From NCBI GenBank assembly GCA_017941505.1, contig JAGAWH010000075.1, forward strand, positions 1 to 17,328: a DNA stretch of 17,328 nt. Direction: 5' to 3'. Positions 14,365-17,328 of this stretch are shown piece after piece. The notes under the pieces are model-generated. The model saw only the letters and a program-made list of their open reading frames with translations. It was not told the DNA's origin and made no database searches. The position numbers and the translations under genes were made by a program. The number at the start of each line of letters is the position of its first letter. Within the stretch, counting starts at the first letter, position 1. This DNA comes from Faecalicoccus sp. (lineage in GTDB: Bacteria > Bacillota_I > Bacilli_A > Erysipelotrichales > Erysipelotrichaceae).

Positions 14365-15042
14365 ATGATTAATCCAAGAATGTATAAAAAGAAACCGAAA
14401 ACCGCAATTGTGACCATCCATGGCTTTGGTATGAATCGGGCCAATCATTTTAATGATTTCCGTCGTTTTATAGAACAAAAAGGTTATGCCGTGATTCAGT
14501 TCAACATTTATGACATCCATGATCCCGAGGATGCCAGCTATAAAGAATGGATTTCCCGCTGTGAAAAAATATTGAACCGGGCCTTAAAGAATTATGACAA
14601 TGTGGTCTTATTGGGATTTTCTATGGGCGGGGTGATCGCATCCTACTTAGCCTCTATTTATCCGGTTAAAAAATTGATTTTGATTGCCCCGGCATTCAGC
14701 TATCTTGATTTGTCTACATCGGTACATTATGGTGTTAAGGCTATCAAAAAGATCGGCAAAAAGACGGAGACTCCAAGTGCTGCCCAAACCAAGGCATTTA
14801 CCGAGATTGTCTCCAATTATAAAGAATCCATTTATTATGTGGATTGTCCGATTTTAATCCTGCATGGAACCGAGGATACCTCGGTATCCGTACAAAGCTC
14901 AAAAACGGTTTATTCAAGACTTCGCGGCAAAAAGCGCATGTTGATCTTAGAGGGAGCCGGTCACAAAATGTTGTATGACGGCATTATGGAAAAAACGGTA
15001 TTCACATTAATTTACCAGGCGATGGAGGGAAACTTAATTTAA
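14365..15042 (+). CDS. Alpha/beta hydrolase (carboxylesterase/lipase-like)
   Basis: The 225-aa cytosolic serine hydrolase has oxyanion-hole motif HGFG (19-22), nucleophile elbow GFSMGG (Ser86), acid Asp171 in HGTEDTSV and His200 in GAGHKML, so the complete triad is present. The size and the TIHGFGMNR start resemble small Bacillota esterases of the YvaK/Est30 kind; the substrate is unknown. A lysine-rich cap (121-135, VKAIKKIGKKTE) is inserted after strand 6. No Shine-Dalgarno sequence precedes the ATG, and the extended -10 box sits six bases upstream. Residue 6 is a second Met, but it too lacks a ribosome site. It is divergent from the amidohydrolase-like gene and convergent with pncB. Confidence 0.9.
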   Translation: MINPRMYKKKPKTAIVTIHGFGMNRANHFNDFRRFIEQKGYAVIQFNIYDIHDPEDASYKEWISRCEKILNRALKNYDNVVLLGFSMGGVIASYLASIYPVKKLILIAPAFSYLDLSTSVHYGVKAIKKIGKKTETPSAAQTKAFTEIVSNYKESIYYVDCPILILHGTEDTSVSVQSSKTVYSRLRGKKRMLILEGAGHKMLYDGIMEKTVFTLIYQAMEGNLI

Positions 15043-15066
15043 AAACCAGGCAATTTGCCTGGTTTT
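15042..15066. terminator. Bidirectional terminator between the hydrolase gene and pncB
   Basis: An 11-base perfect stem (15042-15052 with 15056-15066) has a three-base loop. Five T's follow on the minus strand and four on the plus strand. The TAA of the hydrolase ends at its first base, and the pncB stop lies four bases beyond its other end. Confidence 0.88.
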
Positions 15067-15069
15067 CGC

Positions 15070-16515
15070 TTATTTGTATTGATCCAACATATTGAGTTTG
15101 AGATTTAACAGTTTATCCGTCAAATCTACATAGTATTCCTGCGGATTGACAAAACGCTTAATTTCTTCCCACAGAGTCTCTAATTCTTTCTGCGTATATT
15201 CACGGATTTCCTGAAGGTCCGGAAGATCATAAACAAGTTCACCGCGTTCAATGATCGGTACAAGTAATGGACGTAAAGAATAAGTTCCACCCTTGATAAT
15301 TTTATATTTCCAGCGTGACATCGGATGATAGATTGCCAAATCTTCATTTTCATCAAATGTTTCTTCGTAGAGAGCCATCAAGTCAGCCTGGGCCATACCG
15401 GTTTCCTTATCATAAATACGATATAAATTCTTAATACCCGGGTTAGTTACTTTTTCAACGTTATCGGAAATTTTAATTTTCGGAATCATCACACCGTTTT
15501 CTTCGGCTGCCACCATCTTGTAAACACCACCGAATACCGGAGAATTCTTGGAACAGATCAAGTTTTCACCGACACCGAAGGAATTGATCTTAGCACCCTG
15601 CTGGCGGATCAAAGATTCAATGACATATTCATCTAAAGAGTTAGAGATGACAATACCGCAGTCTTCCATGCCGTTGGCATCGAGCTCAGCACGCACCTTC
15701 TTGGAAAGGTAGGCAATATCGCCGGAATCGATACGAACACCTTTTAAACGGTAGCCGTTTGGTTCTAAATAATCCTTGGCAACCTTAATGGCATTCTTGA
15801 TACCGGATTTTAAAGTGCTGTAGGTATCAATCAATAAAGTACAGTTATCCGGATAGTTCTTTGCGTAATTCATAAACGCATCGTATTCTGTATCAAAGCT
15901 TTGAATAAAGGAATGCGCCATGGTTCCAAGTACCGGAAGACCGAATACTTCACCGGCATAGGTCGTAGCTGAACCGGCACATCCGGCGATGTAGGCAGCT
16001 CTTGCCCCATAAATGGCAGAGTCAAAGTTATGGGCACGGCGTGCTCCAAATTCCATGACCGCTCTTCCTTCGCTGGCCTGGACAATACGTCTTGCCTTAG
16101 TGGCAATCAAAGTCTGATGGTTGAGTGTAAGAAGTAAAGCCGTTTCCACTAACTGTGCCTGAATGATCGGTGCCTTTACACGTACCAGCGGCTCATATGG
16201 GAATACCGGCGTTCCTTCCGGAATGGAATATAAATCACCGGTAAAGCGAACGTTTGCCAGATAGTCTAAAAATTCATCGCTGAATTGGTTTAATGAGCGA
16301 AGATAGTCAATATCCTCTTTATCAAAGTGCAGATTTCGAACATATTCGACAGCCTGCTCTAAGCCGGCAAATACGCAGAATCCACCATCGTCCGGATTCT
16401 TTCGATAAAATAAGTCAAAGACAACTTCCTTGTTTGGGTCTTCGTTAAAATAACACTGGGACATGGTTAATTCATAAAAGTCCATGACCAGACTTAAATT
16501 TCTTTTTTCAATCAT
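15070..16515 (-). CDS. pncB: Nicotinate phosphoribosyltransferase
   Basis: Converts nicotinate and PRPP, with ATP hydrolysis, to nicotinate mononucleotide, the entry step of the Preiss-Handler NAD salvage route. The 481-aa length fits the Bacillota form. The N-terminus NLSLVMDFYELTMSQCYF, the FDLFYRKNPDDGGFCVFAGLEQ segment, the EFGARRAHNFDSAIYGARAAYIAG segment and GTMAHSFIQSF (with the phosphorylated His201) are family hallmarks. RIDSGDIAYLSKKVR supplies the phosphoribosyl-binding region. The gene starts three bases after the nicotinamidase stop, so the two form one operon. Confidence 0.97.
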   Translation of the reverse strand: MIEKRNLSLVMDFYELTMSQCYFNEDPNKEVVFDLFYRKNPDDGGFCVFAGLEQAVEYVRNLHFDKEDIDYLRSLNQFSDEFLDYLANVRFTGDLYSIPEGTPVFPYEPLVRVKAPIIQAQLVETALLLTLNHQTLIATKARRIVQASEGRAVMEFGARRAHNFDSAIYGARAAYIAGCAGSATTYAGEVFGLPVLGTMAHSFIQSFDTEYDAFMNYAKNYPDNCTLLIDTYSTLKSGIKNAIKVAKDYLEPNGYRLKGVRIDSGDIAYLSKKVRAELDANGMEDCGIVISNSLDEYVIESLIRQQGAKINSFGVGENLICSKNSPVFGGVYKMVAAEENGVMIPKIKISDNVEKVTNPGIKNLYRIYDKETGMAQADLMALYEETFDENEDLAIYHPMSRWKYKIIKGGTYSLRPLLVPIIERGELVYDLPDLQEIREYTQKELETLWEEIKRFVNPQEYYVDLTDKLLNLKLNMLDQYK

Positions 16516-16518
16516 TTT

Positions 16519-17130
16519 CTACTCCATAATTTTTGATACAACATCAATTCCATTGATCCGCATATTTTCTAATGCGGCCGTATTCCAATAACCGGCATCG
16601 TGTACACCTTCAATATGATATGTTTCTACGCAGTCTGCCGGAACAATAATTCGCATTTTTGTTTTATTATGCTCATTGAGCCAGGCCTGTAAGCTTAGCG
16701 CAAACTGCAGTATGCATAAATCGGTACAGCAGCCGGTAATAATGATATCCCGATAACGATTCATCTCCTGCTCCAAAAAGCTTTGAAATTCAGGTGCCGT
16801 AAAGGTATTTGTGCTGTTTTTATGAATCATCCATTTGATATACGGACGCAAGTCATCAATGACTTCAGCCTCGCTTGTCCCTATGACACAATGTGCAGGA
16901 TATGCATCAAATTCACGGGTTTTCGGAGGATGGGAGTCACAGACAAATACATTTCGACATTCTAACGATTCCATCAGCGATTGAATATTCGGGGTAATGT
17001 CATGAATTGCCTCATCGTGCAAAGCCCCTTCAAAAATAAAACCGTTTACCATATCCACTACGAATATTACCGGATCGTTTAACGTATCCGCTTTCAGCAC
17101 CGGATAATTCTGTTCTATGTTTCTGGCCAT
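16519..17130 (-). CDS. pncA: Nicotinamidase (isochorismatase-like cysteine hydrolase)
   Basis: Hydrolyses nicotinamide to nicotinate and ammonia, feeding the adjacent PncB. The protein has 203 aa from the ATG at 17130. The triad is visible: Asp26 in VVDMVNGF, Lys104 in HKNSTNTF and Cys139 in TGCCTDLCILQ. Asp65 and His67 in CDSHPPKTREFD and His80 in PAHC are candidate metal ligands. The start is chosen because GAGGTG lies six bases before this ATG. An in-frame GTG nine bases upstream lies within that ribosome site and is less likely. Isochorismatase-fold proteins have varied substrates, but the three-base gap to pncB makes nicotinamide by far the best assignment. Confidence 0.92.
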   Translation of the reverse strand: MARNIEQNYPVLKADTLNDPVIFVVDMVNGFIFEGALHDEAIHDITPNIQSLMESLECRNVFVCDSHPPKTREFDAYPAHCVIGTSEAEVIDDLRPYIKWMIHKNSTNTFTAPEFQSFLEQEMNRYRDIIITGCCTDLCILQFALSLQAWLNEHNKTKMRIIVPADCVETYHIEGVHDAGYWNTAALENMRINGIDVVSKIME

Positions 17131-17152
17131 ATACCTCACCTCTTAATGCCTA

Positions 17153-17182
17153 ATTATACACTATATCCGTTCATTGAGTTAA
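17153..17182 (-). promoter_or_regulatory. Promoter of the pncA-pncB operon
   Basis: TATAAT (17153-17158) on the minus strand with TTAACT (17177-17182) at an 18-base spacing (four of six -35 bases). The -35 runs into a nine-T tract, and the insertion sequence end begins eight bases further upstream. Confidence 0.5.
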
Positions 17183-17186
17183 AAAA

Positions 17187-17240
17187 AAAGGGGCTGTGTA
17201 AAAACCTCCAAAATTAACTGGAGGTTTTTTCAGCCCTTTT
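17187..17240. terminator. Two-part terminator hairpin formed by the insertion sequence end
   Basis: The outer stem joins 17187-17196 to 17231-17240 (10 pairs, one G-T) and the inner stem joins 17200-17209 to 17220-17229 (10 perfect pairs, 10-base loop). Long T-runs follow on the minus strand. It should block transcripts from the transposase entering the pnc operon. Confidence 0.8.
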
Positions 17241-17328
17241 CTTATATTTATATGACTTTTTTGCTTCCTCGTTTTTTGATTTCTGCTGCTTCTTTTTCAC
17301 TTTGTTCGATAGTCGTTTGGCACTTGGT
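17190..17328 (-). mobile_element. 3' end of an insertion sequence, cut by the window edge
   Basis: GGGGCTGTGTAAAAAC at 17190-17205 looks like a terminal inverted repeat of the GGGGCTG-type found in several DDE families, possibly IS1182-like. It is followed by the end of a lysine-rich reading frame. The outer boundary lies next to an A-tract (17181-17189). The other end and any target duplication are outside the window, so the family is tentative. Confidence 0.55.
17214..17328 (-). CDS. C-terminal end of a probable transposase (partial)
   Basis: Only the last 37 codons are present; the 5' part lies beyond the window. The tail is very basic (KRLSNKVKKKQQKSKNEEAK, then KKRAEKTSS), as in the C-termini of many transposases. 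The TAA stop (17214-17216) lies in the loop of the terminator hairpin, and the element's inverted repeat follows directly. No catalytic motif is in view, so the call rests on the repeat and the basic tail. Confidence 0.45.
   Translation of the reverse strand, partial: PSAKRLSNKVKKKQQKSKNEEAKKSYKYKKRAEKTSS

Noticed and set aside
1..17328. CRISPR array, toxin-antitoxin pair, prophage or defence island
   Set aside because: No evenly spaced repeats, no recognisable toxin or phage genes. Apart from the right-edge element, the content is housekeeping and metabolic.

Overview
The window looks like a low-GC Bacillota chromosome segment. Signs of this are strong AGGAGG-type ribosome binding sites, a CamS-family lipoprotein, a PcrA helicase with the Gram-positive Tudor-like C-terminus, a tRNA with an encoded CCA end, and many hairpin-plus-T-tract terminators. 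A placement in or near the Erysipelotrichia is my inference from gene style, not something the sequence proves. Most genes are on the minus strand. Two genes, at about 12.7 and 14.4 kb, are on the plus strand.

Layout, left to right. Positions 1-180 hold no gene I can name, but have two or three hairpins. Next come a membrane protein with a TPR-like C-terminus and serine acetyltransferase (cysE), probably one operon. A small two-helix membrane protein with a long acidic tail and a tRNA-Leu(GAG) follow, each with its own terminator. At 2.96-5.19 kb a PadR repressor with twin palindromic operators is translationally overlapped with an unusual three-part protein: a flavodoxin-fold reductase with an Isf-like cysteine motif, an SCP2-like domain and a polytopic membrane domain.

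At 5.2-12.6 kb, read on the minus strand, the order is an unknown 391-aa protein, pcrA, camS, an unknown single-pass membrane protein, a peptidase S51-like protein and rlmD. This resembles the pcrA-ligA-camS-gatCAB-dgkB-rlmCD neighbourhood of other Bacillota, but without ligA, gatCAB and dgkB. Convergent and divergent pairs then follow: a COG1092-type SAM methyltransferase (+), a shrunken HutI-like amidohydrolase that has lost its metal ligands (-), and an alpha/beta hydrolase (+) that appears to be leaderless. The last host genes form a two-gene NAD salvage operon, nicotinamidase then nicotinate phosphoribosyltransferase (nicotinamide to nicotinate to nicotinate mononucleotide). The right edge is the 3' end of an insertion sequence lying just upstream of that operon's promoter.

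I see no CRISPR array, phage module, toxin-antitoxin pair or obvious defence system. The strongest candidates for something undescribed are the PadR-controlled reductase/SCP2/membrane fusion, the degenerate amidohydrolase kept intact under its own promoter, and the two neighbouring 5' leaders (camS and the gene after it) that show the ribosome binding site in a hairpin starting at the predicted transcript end.
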